This document shows, piece after piece, positions 34,909-47,100 of a stretch of 64,000 nt of DNA (position 1 is the stretch's first letter; each line of letters starts with the position of its first letter). A program made the translations under genes and the position numbers. The stretch covers positions 81,814,665 to 81,878,664 of the forward strand of contig CM050453.2 in assembly GCA_027563935.2 (NCBI GenBank), given 5' to 3'. Source of the DNA: Costus lasius. Lineage: Eukaryota; Streptophyta; Magnoliopsida; Zingiberales; Costaceae. The notes under the pieces are model-generated. The model made no database searches, was not told the DNA's origin, and was given only the letters and a program-made list of their open reading frames with translations.

Positions 34909-36488
34909 CTAATGACCTTAAACAAGTACTTCTTGGGAGGCAACCTAAGTCTTTTCAGCTTTCCTTTACTTTTGCATTGTGTGTTTTATTTAATTGGTCT
35001 TTTTATTTTGAAGTTATGTAGTTTGTTGTATTTCGTATTAGAATGCTGATGATTTTGCTTTCTTATCACTGTAGGAATACCCAAAAATCAAAGTTTTGAA
35101 GCTTTTTGATTCATCACGGACTTTTAAAGGAAGAGTGAAGATGTCAAGATGAACTTCATGAAGAGATGATGAGATTTGATGAAATGGTGATGATGATGAA
35201 GACGACCCCCAGAAGGAAGGTACTGAAATGAACTCTAATGATGAGGACTTTAAGCCTAAGAGGAAGAAGTGAGTATTACTTTCTCCTATTTCCCCCCACT
35301 CTCTCACGACACCTGATTACATAGAGGACTATGCAAATTTTTATGTGGGGAGGGAATGATTCTGATGCTTGTTCTTTCTAAAGCTCAGTGTTCTAACTAT
35401 TCATTTCGAATTATATTTTGACTGATTCTGACTTTTGCTATGTTTGTGATACATGACTATGTTGTGATGATAGCTGTGCTCTATTTGACTTTGATTTTGT
35501 GATGATGATGTTGTGGTGATACTATGACCCTTTGATGTGAGGATTGCTCTACTGATGACTTCATCATACATGCTGATGATTCTGGGATATGTAGATGTGC
35601 TAAAAATCTAATGATATGGATACGCTACTCTGCTAATGATTTGGTAATTTCTGTTACAAATACTTTTTTTAGGTTGTTATTTACTACTATGATGTTTTAT
35701 TTTGCTTCTGATACTCTTTTGCTACTGATACCGTGGTGGTTTCATGACATTTTTATGATATTTTATTCATGTTGTGATGCTGTGGTACTTGACACTTTAT
35801 GATTTGATTGTGATGCTACTCTTTGTAGAAGTATATTTTTATGTGTGGATGCGATATTTTTTATAATACTTCTGTGAATTATTTTTTTGATGCTATTGAG
35901 ATATGTTATGCATTTGTCATGTTGTGATTATTTGATGATATCTTTCTTGGATATTCTTGCCTAGATTATGATAGTTTAATTCTGTAATGCTTCTATTATT
36001 ATACATTGAGTCTGATTCAAGTATTTTGCATGAATGATATTGTAATATTTTGATGATCTTTCTATGATGAATTATTGATTCCATGATACACCACGATATC
36101 TATGATAATGCTGTGATCCTATGATAGCCATGTGTAAATTTTGAGATTGAATTCATGCATAGTAGGAAGTGGTTATGATATGTTGAATACACCATCCAAT
36201 TAGAATATATTCTATGATCATATCCATTTGTTCTATGATTCTGAAATCTTTTGATTAGAATGATTGAAACTGTTGATTAGTGGGTTACACATTTCTGTGA
36301 ATGTTCAAGGATGACAAGCTAGTAGTTTACATATGATTTCATATTGAGATACATATTTATTTATTCATTCTATGATTCCATGCTACTTGTTGGGAAATGA
36401 TCATAAGTGTGATCTGTAGAGCATGATATATAAAAAAAAGAAAGAAAGAAAAAAAATATAAAAAAAATAAATAAAGACTCCTCTATTT

Positions 36489-36625
36489 GGCACTGCGAAA
36501 AATTGGCAGTGGTACCTAAGACATGAGTTGAAGTCTAATATCATATTCTGTTTTGAAGACTTCTCTACTTGGCACTGCGAAAAATTGGCAGTGGTACCTA
36601 AGACATGAGTTGAAGTCTAATATCA
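36489..36625. repeat. 82-bp direct repeat in Athila 3' region
   Basis: GGCACTGCGAAAAATTGGCAG begins at 36489 and again at 36571, followed by identical sequence through GAAGTCTAATATCA. Confidence 0.9.
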
Positions 36626-36639
36626 ACTTATATTTTGAA

Positions 36640-37380
36640 AGCTGGTGTCAATACTTGAATACAATGAGAGGTGAACATGCTTGTTCTTCAATAATACATT
36701 TGTGTCTGACCCAACAAGTTGATTTTGGATGAATTGGATTTGCATAAGTAGTATGTGTGCTAAATTGAGTTATTGTTTGCCCCTAGCTGAATGCCTTGAT
36801 TTCTAGAGATTGTGGGATCTATCTATTGAACTTTTTGATCAATATCTCATCATTTTATTTCTCATATCTGGATCATGGATTTTTTATAGATATTCTCTAA
36901 CTTGGATGCATGTTTTCAGCTAGTATAACTTCTTTCACACTTGTCATTCGTTTCATCTCAGTTTATTGCTTGAGGACAAGCACATATTTAAGTCTGGGAG
37001 TATTATAAAAGATTACCATCAGTTTTGGTAGCTTGTCTTGTGAGAGGTGATGAAATTTGTCTTGCAATAACACATTTGTGTTTGGCCCTAACATTTGATT
37101 TTGGATAAATTGAATTGGTGAATGTAGTTATGTATGCTAGACTGGATTCTTTCTATGCTCATAACTGAATGCCTTATCATTTAAAGATTTTCGGACCTGC
37201 TTGATTCAATTATTGTTAATAGACTCATCATCTGATTTCTCAAATTGGATCATGGTTAGCTCATGGAAATATCTGACTTGGTTGTATGCTTTCAACTTGA
37301 ATAACTTTTTTCATACCTGTTATGTGTTTCATATTATTTTATTGCTTGAGGAGAAGCAAAGATTTAAGTTTGGGAATGTT
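36640..37380 (+). repeat. About 376-bp tandem duplication that copies the PPT region
   Basis: Two diverged units share GAGAGGTGA, ACATTTGTGT, TTGATTTTGGAT, GGATCATGG and TTTATTGCTTGAGGA, about 376 bp apart. Both end in a PPT-like stretch (36985-37005 TTTAAGTCTGGGAGT and 37361-37380 TTTAAGTTTGGGAATG); only the second borders the LTR. Confidence 0.75.
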
Positions 37381-38490
37381 TGATGCCTTGCATTTTGGTA
37401 GTATTTTCTAATATCATTTTATCTTAAAACAAAGCATATTCTAGTGCTTTTATGTAATTTTCAGGCTTATTTACTTGCTTATTTCAGAATCTTCACTTTT
37501 TTTCGTCTTTGTGAAATTTCAGATAAAATCACCCAATTTTGGAGCTGTTTGGAAATTCTAAAGTCATGGCGTGATTCCTTATGAGGAGACTAGGCTGCAC
37601 GTCAAATTTGGGATCAATTGGAGCTTTCTCTGAAAATCACGGCTAGGTGAACCCGGCGGGGTTCACCCGTGATTCGCAAGCTTCACAGCCAACCCATGAT
37701 TTTGGTGTTCGACTGTGATTCTACTGAAGACACTTTTTGTCAGAAACGTATAGAAAACTTCATGGCCTGATGAACCCCACGAGGTTCACCGATTATTCTT
37801 ACTCGACAGAACTTCATAGCAGACTTCACCGCCAGGTGAACCCCACGGGGTTCACCCGTGATCATAACCCAGCAGCCCGACTTACACGTGATCAAAACTG
37901 GGCTGACCGACCCCCACTCGGTTTTTCTTCGATTCCGGACCCAATAAAAATCAGAAAAATATGGAAAAATATGTTTTGGAAATCTAACAGAGAAGCGAAT
38001 CTTTTGGGTATAAAAGCCCTCTTTTTCGTGCCATATTTGGGGAGCAATCGAGGGACGAAGTGGCTAGGGCGAGTTGACCGGCGACAAGGGCTTCCGGAGA
38101 AGATTTTGGGGCATTTTCGCAACGGATGAAGCCCTTTGACTTGGTCTATTGTATGAACTAAACTTTCTTGATGTTTTGAGTTTTATCTGAGCATATTTTA
38201 TTTACTTGTGCTTATTTCATAATATTACCTTGATCAAGTAATGTTGTGCGTTAGCCGACATGATTCATACCGAGAGGAGGATCGTGGCGGTGGAACCCTT
38301 AGGTAAAACTTGTGAATCAATGACACGAGAGTGCTTGGTTTTCGCTCGAGGGTAACATAATTTTTCATAGAACTCATTGGGTTTATCTGGAACGATCCAC
38401 TACGAGAGTAGGAGACCGTTCCGGATAAGCACCAGGGTGTACCACCGAGAGGGGGCATCCTGTAACTAGGAAAAATCTCTTATGTAAAAT
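37381..38490 (+). repeat. Athila-like 3' LTR, truncated and internally deleted
   Basis: It aligns with the 5' LTR from TGATGCC onward but stops near CTTATGTAAAATGAT, missing about the last 280 bp. It also lacks about 130 bp present in the 5' LTR (20766-20905), with CGGAT at both edges of the missing piece. The palindromes are kept at 37646-37667 and 37835-37856 and decayed at about 37769-37790. Confidence 0.85.
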
Positions 38491-38559
38491 GATCCCTTAT
38501 GTCAATGACATTTAAATCATCAATTGAATAACCCAAAAGGATTCAATTGAAGAATCTAA

Positions 38560-39240
38560 CTATATAACTAGACAGCAGAAAGGGGATGATAATGATTAAC
38601 AAAACAACTTCAAAGGGTCCAACAAAGAATTTGATATTTGAAATGAATCTTGTTGGAGTATTAGATGTCTCAAGGAAACCTATCATGTCTTAAATTGGAG
38701 TTTGATTTTTACCATATAGCTTAAGTGAATTTAGTTAGAGTGGTGACCGGCTAAAAGGAATTTACTATGTTTTGAATTTGAACTTGACAACCAAACAACT
38801 TAAGTGCATGTTGTTGGTGTGTCAGATGACCTGAAGAGACCTAACATACCTTGAATTTAAAATTAGATTTAACCTGACCTAATGACTTAAGTAAATCAAG
38901 TTAGAGTACTGGGTGGCTCAAAGGGATATTGCATGTATTGAGTTTGAATTTGAACTTGAACATACAACTTAAGTGTGTAAGGTTAGAGTGTTGGACTGTT
39001 CAAAAGAATCCAACATTCTTTGTCTTTAACCAATGTTTGAGTTAACTAGATGACTTAAGAGGATACGATTGGCATGCTAGACGGCTCAAAGGAGCTCTAT
39101 ATGTCTTCAATTTGAACTTGAAATTAATTGACACAACCTTGGGAGGATTTGATGGACTATTAGATGGCTCAAAGGAATATCATTTACTCTGAGCTTGAAG
39201 TTAATTTGTTTTGGCAGCTGGATGTTTGAAAAGTATCCAA
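38560..39240. repeat. Degenerate tandem repeat of about 85 bp
   Basis: Seven or eight diverged units each contain a GATGGCTCAAAGGAAT-like box (near 38655, 38745, 38828, 38920, 38996, 39080 and 39165), followed by CATGTCTTGAATTTGAACTTGAA-like sequence and ACTTAAGTG. No coding frame is conserved. Confidence 0.7.
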
Positions 39241-40961
39241 CAATTTGTAAAATCTAATCAACTCATAATCCATTATGACCACAATCTGTAGGACTTGAAG
39301 TTTAAATAGGAAAGATTTGATACCCTTACAGGAAAGTGCTTGTGTAAGAAAAGAAACATGGACCAAGGTTTTAAATGTTAGTTGGAATGGACTACTCCAC
39401 TATTAGACTAGTATATACTAGTGTGTATTGGTCCAACTCAGTTATATCACCCTTTACAAACTATTTTTAGACACTGTAGGAGGCAATCTCATACCTTGTG
39501 TACTGTGAAGTTTGCCCCTGTAATAGTCTTTATAATTCAAAATATGTACAGTACCAAGAATAGCAAGTTATCTTAGAATCCTAATTATCAAAGAACACCT
39601 CACTATGTTTCTAGTAGAGATTCCTTAGTCACAAGCAAAGATTGTTGCCTACGATGTCTCTTTCTAAGGCCTTCAACTTCCTTTTGGTTGCTTGTCATGG
39701 CAAGAAGATTGCTATTAGGGGTTCATTCCTTCACAACAAGATCATAATAATTAATTTCCTAAAATGTGTAGAGATACTCCATTGTACTAGACCACAGAAA
39801 AAGACGTACTTACCATGTAGACTTTTTTGTTGCCTTGTTTGTTCCCCTATGCTTGCAAGTCATAGGAATAGGAGAACAATGACATTTTAGGTTAGTTTAT
39901 TATGTTAAACTAATCCACCAAAAATGGTATCAAGTTCACTGTGATATAACAACATTTGATAATTATCTATCTTGACCTTGTCTAATGTAACACCTTGCAA
40001 CTACCCAATCTCAGGGAAGGATTCCAATACAAGTAAGTTTCAGATAAGCATGCTAAAAGGAAGAGGAATCTTTGCATGTACTAACTAGGAAGGTCAATAG
40101 TTGTAATGAAAAGCAGAAGCATAAGGGCAAACCAATGATCTAGCATTAATGACACTACTCATTGCAGATTACTAGCATATTGTTCAGATTGGCTCCCTAC
40201 TCCACAAGTTCAAAACTCGGCAATTAAAGGAATCAGTTTGAACTAACATAACAGCTTTGGAGAAACTTATGCTGTTAAAAGAAAGGTACCATGGACCAGT
40301 ATCAATCACCATCTACATCATTCAACATTAAGCACTAATTAACAAAACAAACATTAGCTATCATTAATGAGTGTGCCATAAAAAAGGTCATTATGCTTCA
40401 CCGGTCTCTATTTTTACTTGTGATAAAGCTGGAAAAACCATCTGGTTCATGTGAGCAACAAAGAAAAGTTTAAATATAGAAGACAAATATTCATCGAATC
40501 TAGAAGACTGAATCATTTTCAAAGAATATTCATTCTTATTTTATTATCTAGCCATCTATTGGCTAATGATGAGTCTTGTATTGAATTTGAATTATAAACT
40601 ATTTAATTGAATGTGATGAATGGCAATATTCGTCGAATCACTTGTCTTTATTTGATTTTATGTGTACAAATCTCTTAATCAAATGTGCCCTAAATTATTT
40701 ATAAGTAATTAATAATAAATACTTACATTTATTAAAAGCCAAAATCCACTAAATAAAAACTTTATATTTATAAAGTGAATTTGTTCTATATTAATTTACC
40801 TTTACCATTTTTGAACAAACAGATATTGAAAGAGGGAGAACAACGACGGCACGTGCTCACGCAAAAGGAACACCAATTGCCTACCTAGAGTGTTGCCTCA
40901 ACACTAGTCGATGGTTGAACTAGTCGTGTGTCACCGGAGATAGAGGCAGCAACAAGTTTAG
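39241..40961. other. Intergenic stretch without recognisable genes
   Basis: Nothing was identified beyond AT-rich sequence. An 82-residue open frame at 39642-39890 matches no family I know and has no supporting context. Confidence 0.5.
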
Positions 40962-40970
40962 GTGGCAACG

Positions 40971-41440
40971 GAAAAAATTTCCTGAGCAACGGGGTTGCTC
41001 AGGATTCTTGAGCACAGCCCCCTACGATTCGTTTCTCGAATCTTAAGGTGCGTCAGATCGCGCGAATCTCAATGCCTACCCGCTCCCGTTAACGTCCCAT
41101 TACCCGGCGCTACAGCTAACCCTGGTTACTTTTCCGAATGCATTAAACCCCACCCCCGCGCTCTCTCTCTCTCCCATGCCATTGTAGAACCTAAACCTGG
41201 GACAAAATTTCTCAAAATTTCCCGTCGACGCCGATAACCCTAGCCGACCTCTCGCCCCCGACCCTGAACCTGCGAAAAAATTTCCCAAAATTTCACCCCG
41301 ACGCCGAGAACCCTAGCCGACCCCTCGCCCGACGCTTGAACCCTAGCCGACCTCTCGCCCGACGCCTGAACCCTAGCCGACCTCTCGCCCGACGCCTGAA
41401 CCCTAGCCGACCTCTTGCCCGATGCCTTGAACCCTAGCCT
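40971..41440 (+). repeat. Left terminal inverted repeat of the MULE
   Basis: The outer part (40971-41180) is inverted-homologous to 52000-52206, including GATTCGTTTCTCGAATCTTAAGG, CGCGCGAATCTCAATGCCTACC and the CT-rich tract. Homology continues inward through CGTCGACGCCGAT, with the 30-bp repeat expanded only on this side. The tip contains its own small palindrome (GAGCAACGGGGTTGCTC). Confidence 0.88.
41308..41438. repeat. 30-bp tandem repeat in left MULE arm
   Basis: Four full units and a partial one begin GAACCCTAGCCGACC at 41308, 41338, 41368, 41398 and 41429. The right arm has the corresponding sequence once (about 51895-51930), so the array grew only on the left. Confidence 0.9.
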
Positions 41441-41924
41441 TCTCCATTGTGCGTAGATACCACAAGGGCACACTTCCCTGGATCGCACCTTCTCCATCCC
41501 GGCGAAATCCTTGTTCTCGTCTAAATCCCTAACCCAAGCTAGAATATGTCCTCCATCCTCTCCTTCTCCCTCTTTAGGGTTTCGCTGTCGTCTCCCCATC
41601 CAATCGTAACCCTAAACTACTCTATCCGTCCCATCGATTCAGGTGACCCTAATTTTATATTTAATATTTCTGTTACATTTGGTATTTACTGCATAATGGT
41701 TTAAGATATTAATGATTGATGCATTTTACGCTCTGACGAGGTCCTGCGCAAGTAAACAGTAGTAAGCTGAGAAGCACAAGGTCACTCAGGCAGTCAGGCT
41801 TAGTTCATAACATCCTCTGCAAATTTCTTGGTAAGTAAAGTCATTTACTTTTATCGTGGATTTAAATTCAAATTATCGTGGATGCAAATTCAAATTTTCG
41901 TGGATTTAGAATAAACTATACACT

Positions 41925-44060
41925 GTAGAATTCAGGGTTCATCCTTGGTGTCCACATCATGGACACGGTGTCCATCATCGTGGACACCACCAATGTAACC
42001 CTAATTCTGAAGAATTTAGGGTTCATTCTTAGTATCCACATCATGGACACGGTGTCCATCATCGTGGACACCACCAATGTAACCCTAATTATGTAGAATT
42101 TTGGGTTCATCCTTGGTATCCACATCATGGACACGGTGTCCATCATCGTGGACACCACCAATGTAACCCTAATTCTGAAGAATTTAGGGTTCATCCTTGT
42201 TATCCACATCATGGACACGGTGTCCATCAACGTGGACACCATCAATGTAACCCTAATATGTAGAATTTAGGGTTCATCCTTGGTATCCACATCATGGACA
42301 CGGTGTCCATCATCGTGGACACCACCAATGTAACCCTAATTCTGAAGAATTTAGGGTTTATCCTTGGTATCCACATCATGGACACGGTGTCCATCATCGT
42401 GGACACCACCAATGTAACCCTAATTCTGAAGAATTTAGGGTTCATCCTTGGTATCCACATCATGGTCATGGTGTCCATCATTGTGGACACCACCAATGTA
42501 ACCCTAATTCTGAAGAATTTAGGGTTCATCCTTGGTATCCACATCATGGACATGGACAGAATTTAGGGTTCATCCTTGGTATCCACATCATGGACACGGT
42601 GTCCATCATCGTGGACACCACCAATGTAACCCTAATTCTGAAGAATTTAGGGTTCATCCTTGGTATCCACATCATGGACACGGTGTCCATCATCATGGAC
42701 ACCACCAATGTAACCCTAATTCTGAAGAATTTAGGGTTCATCCTTGGTATCCACATCATGGACACGGTGTCCATCATCATGGACACCACCAATGTAACCC
42801 TAATTCTGAAGAATTTAGGGTTCATCCTTGGTATCCACATCATGGACACGGTGTCCATCATTGTGGACACCACCAATGTAACCCTAATATGTAGAATTTA
42901 GGGTTCATCCTTGGTATCCACATCATGGACACGGTGTCCATCATCGTGGACACTACCAATGTAACCCTAATTCTGAAGAATTTAGGGTTCATCCTTGGTA
43001 TCCACATCATGGACACGGTGTCCATCATCGTGGACACCACCAATGTAACCCTAATTCTGTAGAATTTAGGGTTCATCCTTGGTATCCACATCATGGACAC
43101 GGTGTCCATCATCGTGGACACCACCAATGTAACCATAATTCTGAAGAATTTAGGGTTCATCCTTGTTATCCACATCATGGACACGGTGTCCATCATCGTG
43201 GACACCACCAATGTAACCCTAATTCTGTAGAATTTAGGGTTCATCCTTGGTATCCACATCATGGACACGGTGTCCATCATCGTGGAAACCACTAATGTAA
43301 CCCTAATTCTGAAGAATTTAGGGTTCATCCTTGTTATCCACATCATGGACACGGTGTCCATCATCGTGGACACCACCAATGTAACCCTAATTCTGAAGAA
43401 TTTAGGGTTCATCCTTGGTATCCACATCATGGACACGGTGTCCATCATCGTGGACACCACCAATGTAACCCTAATTCTGTAGAATTTAGGGTTCATCCTT
43501 GGTATCCACATCATGGACACGGTGTCCATCATCGTGGACACCACCAATGTAACCATAATATGTAGAATTTAGGATTCATCTTTGGTATCCACATCATGAA
43601 CACGGTGTTCATCATCGTGGACACCACCAATGTAACCCTAATTCTGAAGAATTTAGGGTTTATCCTTGGTATCCACATCATGGACACGGTGTCCATCATC
43701 GTGGACACCACCAATGTAACCCTAATTCTGAAGAATTTAGGGTTTATCCTTAGTATCCACATCATGGACACGGTGTCCATCATCGTGGACACCACCAATG
43801 TAACCATAATTCTGAAGAATTTAGGGTTCATCCTTGGTATCCACATCATGGACACGATGTCCATCATTGTGGACACCACCAATGTAACCCTAATTCTGTA
43901 GAATTTAGGGTTCATCTTTGGAATCCACATCATGGACACGGTGTCCATCATCGTGGACACCACCAATGTAACTCTAATTCTGTAGAATTTAGGGTTCATC
44001 CTTGGTATCCAAATCATGGACATTGTGTCCATCATCGTGGACACCACCAATGTGACCCTG
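41925..44060. repeat. 84-bp minisatellite, about 25 units, with telomere-like palindromes
   Basis: Units of 84 bp contain TTTAGGGTTCATCCTTGG, ATGGACACGGTGTCCAT (an 8+1+8 palindrome), CATCGTGGACACCACC and AATGTAACCCTAA. Unit junctions pair AACCCTAATT with AATTTAGGGTT, giving a further hairpin. Copies are nearly identical, differing by single bases, with short deleted units near 42245, 42553 and 42890. Long open frames here on both strands exist only because 84 is divisible by three. A single inverted unit in the right arm (51395-51520) shows where the array came from. Confidence 0.95.
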
Positions 44061-44123
44061 TTTCTACATAATGCATAACCTAATACACTTTATTTTTCAT
44101 AGTTTCAAGATATTTTCAGCACT

Positions 44124-47100
44124 ATGAGCTCCGAAAGTGAGAGTTCCAATGGTAGTTCAAGTGATGGTAGTGGTAGCACAAGATCTGACAAACGTGCTGG
44201 CACAAGTAGGAGTAGGGGTAGATACAAGACATGTGCTAGAAGGCCAGCTAAGTCCCCAAGGAAGAAGGAAGTAGCTCGACCGCGCATGAGTAGGTGCTCA
44301 ATGCACCGAATGAATAAATTTTTACACGGATTACCACAATGGCCAAGGATTAAGGAATTACTGGCTACAACCCCCTTTGGCCATTTGGTTTTAGGGCCAT
44401 CAATTCAGATGGATTCTGTTGCAGTAGAATATTTGGTACCCAACTGGGATAATGAAAGGAAGGGATTTACTGTGAATGGTAATTTTGTGGAATTCATAGT
44501 AAAGGATGTTGCAGTCATCCTAGGACTGCCAAGAAGAGGGGAATTGGTAGACTTTAATGAATCAAGTGAGTCCCCCTTCTACAATGAGGAATTTAAAGGG
44601 AAGAGAATAACATGTTTGCTGTTGGAAAGTAAGCTAAAGATGGTCTTTGAGGAGGAGGACGAACTAAATAAAGGTTATCTTGAAGATAGAGCTAGGATTC
44701 TGGCACTGCTATATATATGCTGCACATTTTTATTTAGTAGGATAAGTTATAGCTTAGATGGGTTTTTAGTAGACGTTGTGGAAGACCTATCCAAGGTCAC
44801 CCAGTATGATTGGGCTGAAGCAATATATCGTTATGTGACCGACTCTTTGACAAGGTGTACAAAGAAAAAGGCAAAGCCCAGTGGATTTGCTGGATGTGCC
44901 ATTGTGCTCTGTGTAAGTTTTCTTCAATTGAACATCTTATTTATTTATGGTAATTTGATATTTGTAATTACATTTAACATAATGTTCCCCTTGCAGGTTT
45001 GGTTGTATAAGCATTGTACATTGTACAATGAGTTTAGGGAAGATGGATTTGAGGGTATATACCCTCGCCTACTCAGATGGTCCAAAGTGAAAATGGGCCG
45101 AAGATTGACTTATCATAAACATATTCAGCAAATGGCAGTTGACATAGTATGTTTGCTAATTCTCTATGAGATTATTGTTTGTTACTTCATTGGCTAATCA
45201 TGATGTTAATATGCGCAGCTCATTTTTGACCTGGTTCCCGATGCACATGAGATGGTTTTTTGTCATTTAGCACCGTCTCATGCTGAAGAGGCAGAACAGC
45301 ATGTTATTCAGCATGCTGAAGAGGCAGAACAACAAGCTGAACAGGGTGCTGAAGAGGCAGAACAACATGCTGAACAGTATGCTGAAGAGTGCCCGATCCA
45401 CGATGCTGAAGAGGTGGAAGCAACGACGCCATTCTATAGAGACACAGTAAGTTATTGACATGTGAATTTTCTATTTAGGCTCTGATGGTAATGTATGCAA
45501 CTAATAGTGCTTAATGGACTTGTTTGTTAGATAAATAAGATGGAAGCCAGAATTGCTGAGCTTCTTAAAGAGAATGAGTCACTAAAGGAAGAATTGCATT
45601 CGCATGTAAAGGTTAGTCCTCCATTTGTCATGTTATAGTAGTATGTTGGTAACCTGATTGTTTTATATGTTCAAGGGTCTGAATGATATATATTTTGGTA
45701 GGTAAATAATCCTGATACACATATAGAGGAGCTTATTCAGGAGATTAATACCCTGAAGGCTCGCGTGTATAGGCTGCTTCAGGAAAACCATGGCCTGAAG
45801 GAGTCGGTGAGTTTGTCTATTTATGTTATTGACACTAACAATAATACAACGTGTGATAAGTTGATTTGTGACATTGTTAGGTGAATAAATTGGAAGCACG
45901 CATTACGTCTCAGATTCCCGAGAATAATAATCTGAAAGAGGTTGCAGAATTGTAGAGTTATGAGTATGCTGCAAAGCTGCAGAGTCTTTCGGGCGAGAAT
46001 AAGGGTCTGAAGGAGTCGTCAGACCTAGCCAGTCAGCTGATGAAAGCTAACCATGAATCACGAATAAACCAACTATTGGAAGAAATCAGTAGTGTTAGAG
46101 AGGTTGCAGTAATCCAACATGAAGAATTGAATAAAAGAATTGTGGAATTAGTCGAAGAGAACAATAAGCTGAAATCAGGGGGGAAATATGGTGAGGTGGG
46201 GCAGGTGTATGAGGAGGATGATGAATCAGCTAATTGGGAAGAGGATTCAAGCAGCTGGGGCGACGTTCCCACTACATCAGGGCCACAAATTGCTTCCGCT
46301 GGGCAAGTGCAATTGAGCCAACTAAAAGGGAAGAGACCCAGGAAACTGTCAAGAGCACTAACAAGCCCATATACAGAAGAAAAGAAAAAGGCCAAAGTAG
46401 TTGCGCCAGTGGTTGTGGACAAGAATGCACTTGATCCTATTTATGTTGATAAGGTAAATCTCAAGATTAAACACATTTATATTTGTTATTTTAGGTTATG
46501 TAAGTTATGTTGACATGTGAGTTTTGTGTCTTCAGTACAAAAATAGGAAAAATTATGTTGGAAGCGACATATTAACACCGGCAATGAAAGAAGAAATTGA
46601 AACCTTCTTGTCATGGGACTTACAACTTTTTAATGAGAGGTATCCATGGAAAATACACAAATCGTCAATTTGCCAGGAGTTGTTCAATGAACTAGTGCGC
46701 GATTCGGTAGGTATCATTTCATTCTTGCATCTTTAGGGTAAGTATCACAACCAAGTTAGCTAATTCTTCTATTTTGTGTAGGTTATGGATGCATATGCAT
46801 CCCTTCTGATAGCACAGTCCATTACATACAAAACTAGAAAGAAACAAAAGATTCGTGGTTTTGGTTATATTTCTCCATTGTGCTGTTTTTATAAGGCAAA
46901 GAAAATGCAGGCCGTAGCTGCAGGCCAACTAGAGTATTTGCCAGGAAGCCGAATGAGATACTTGAAGCGATTATTTTGCCCCGCAATTCACAACGATCAT
47001 TGGTTCCTACTTTATTTTGATTTCGTGCAGAAAAAGATGCTAGTGTTCAATTCATTAGGCACAACCCAGTCTGACAAACGAATGATTAGTAAATATGTAC

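Larger units (their letters stand above)
34914..37380 (+). other. Athila-like 3' untranslated region
   Basis: It starts GACCTTAAACAAGTACTTCTTGGGAGG, a landmark found after pol in Athila elements, and ends in the polypurine-like AAGCAAAGATTTAAGTTTGGGAATG before the 3' LTR. The region is T-rich and non-coding apart from a short frame at 35160-35270 rich in Asp and Glu. A run of A-rich sequence lies at 36430-36475. Confidence 0.7.
20021..38490 (+). mobile_element. Athila-like Ty3/gypsy deletion derivative, host of nested insertions
   Basis: It has two homologous LTRs (20021-21545 and 37381-38490), a tRNA-Asp-type PBS, an Athila-type gag and the downstream AAACAAGTACTTCTTGGGAGG landmark typical of Athila elements. 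The pol genes are absent: after gag only a relic of the segment that leads into reverse transcriptase (about 33090-33140) remains. Inside it sit a full copia element (22675-32347) and a solo LTR (33190-34908). Without these it would be about 7.1 kb. The 3' LTR lacks its last part, so its own target duplication cannot be checked. Confidence 0.85.

Noticed and set aside
19741..40240. Shared AACTCGGCAATTAAAGGAA at 19748 and 40205
   Set aside because: Only about 19 bp match and the flanks do not, so chance or a tiny dispersed fragment is more likely than a target duplication of the Athila-like element.
41916..44050. Long open frames with MDTVSMMWIPRMNPKF-like repeats on both strands
   Set aside because: They are the 84-bp minisatellite read through (84 is divisible by three) and appear in several frames at once. 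No gene is supported.
41925..44060. Interstitial telomere
   Set aside because: TTTAGGG and CCCTAA occur once each per 84-bp unit in opposite directions, not as head-to-tail telomeric repeats.
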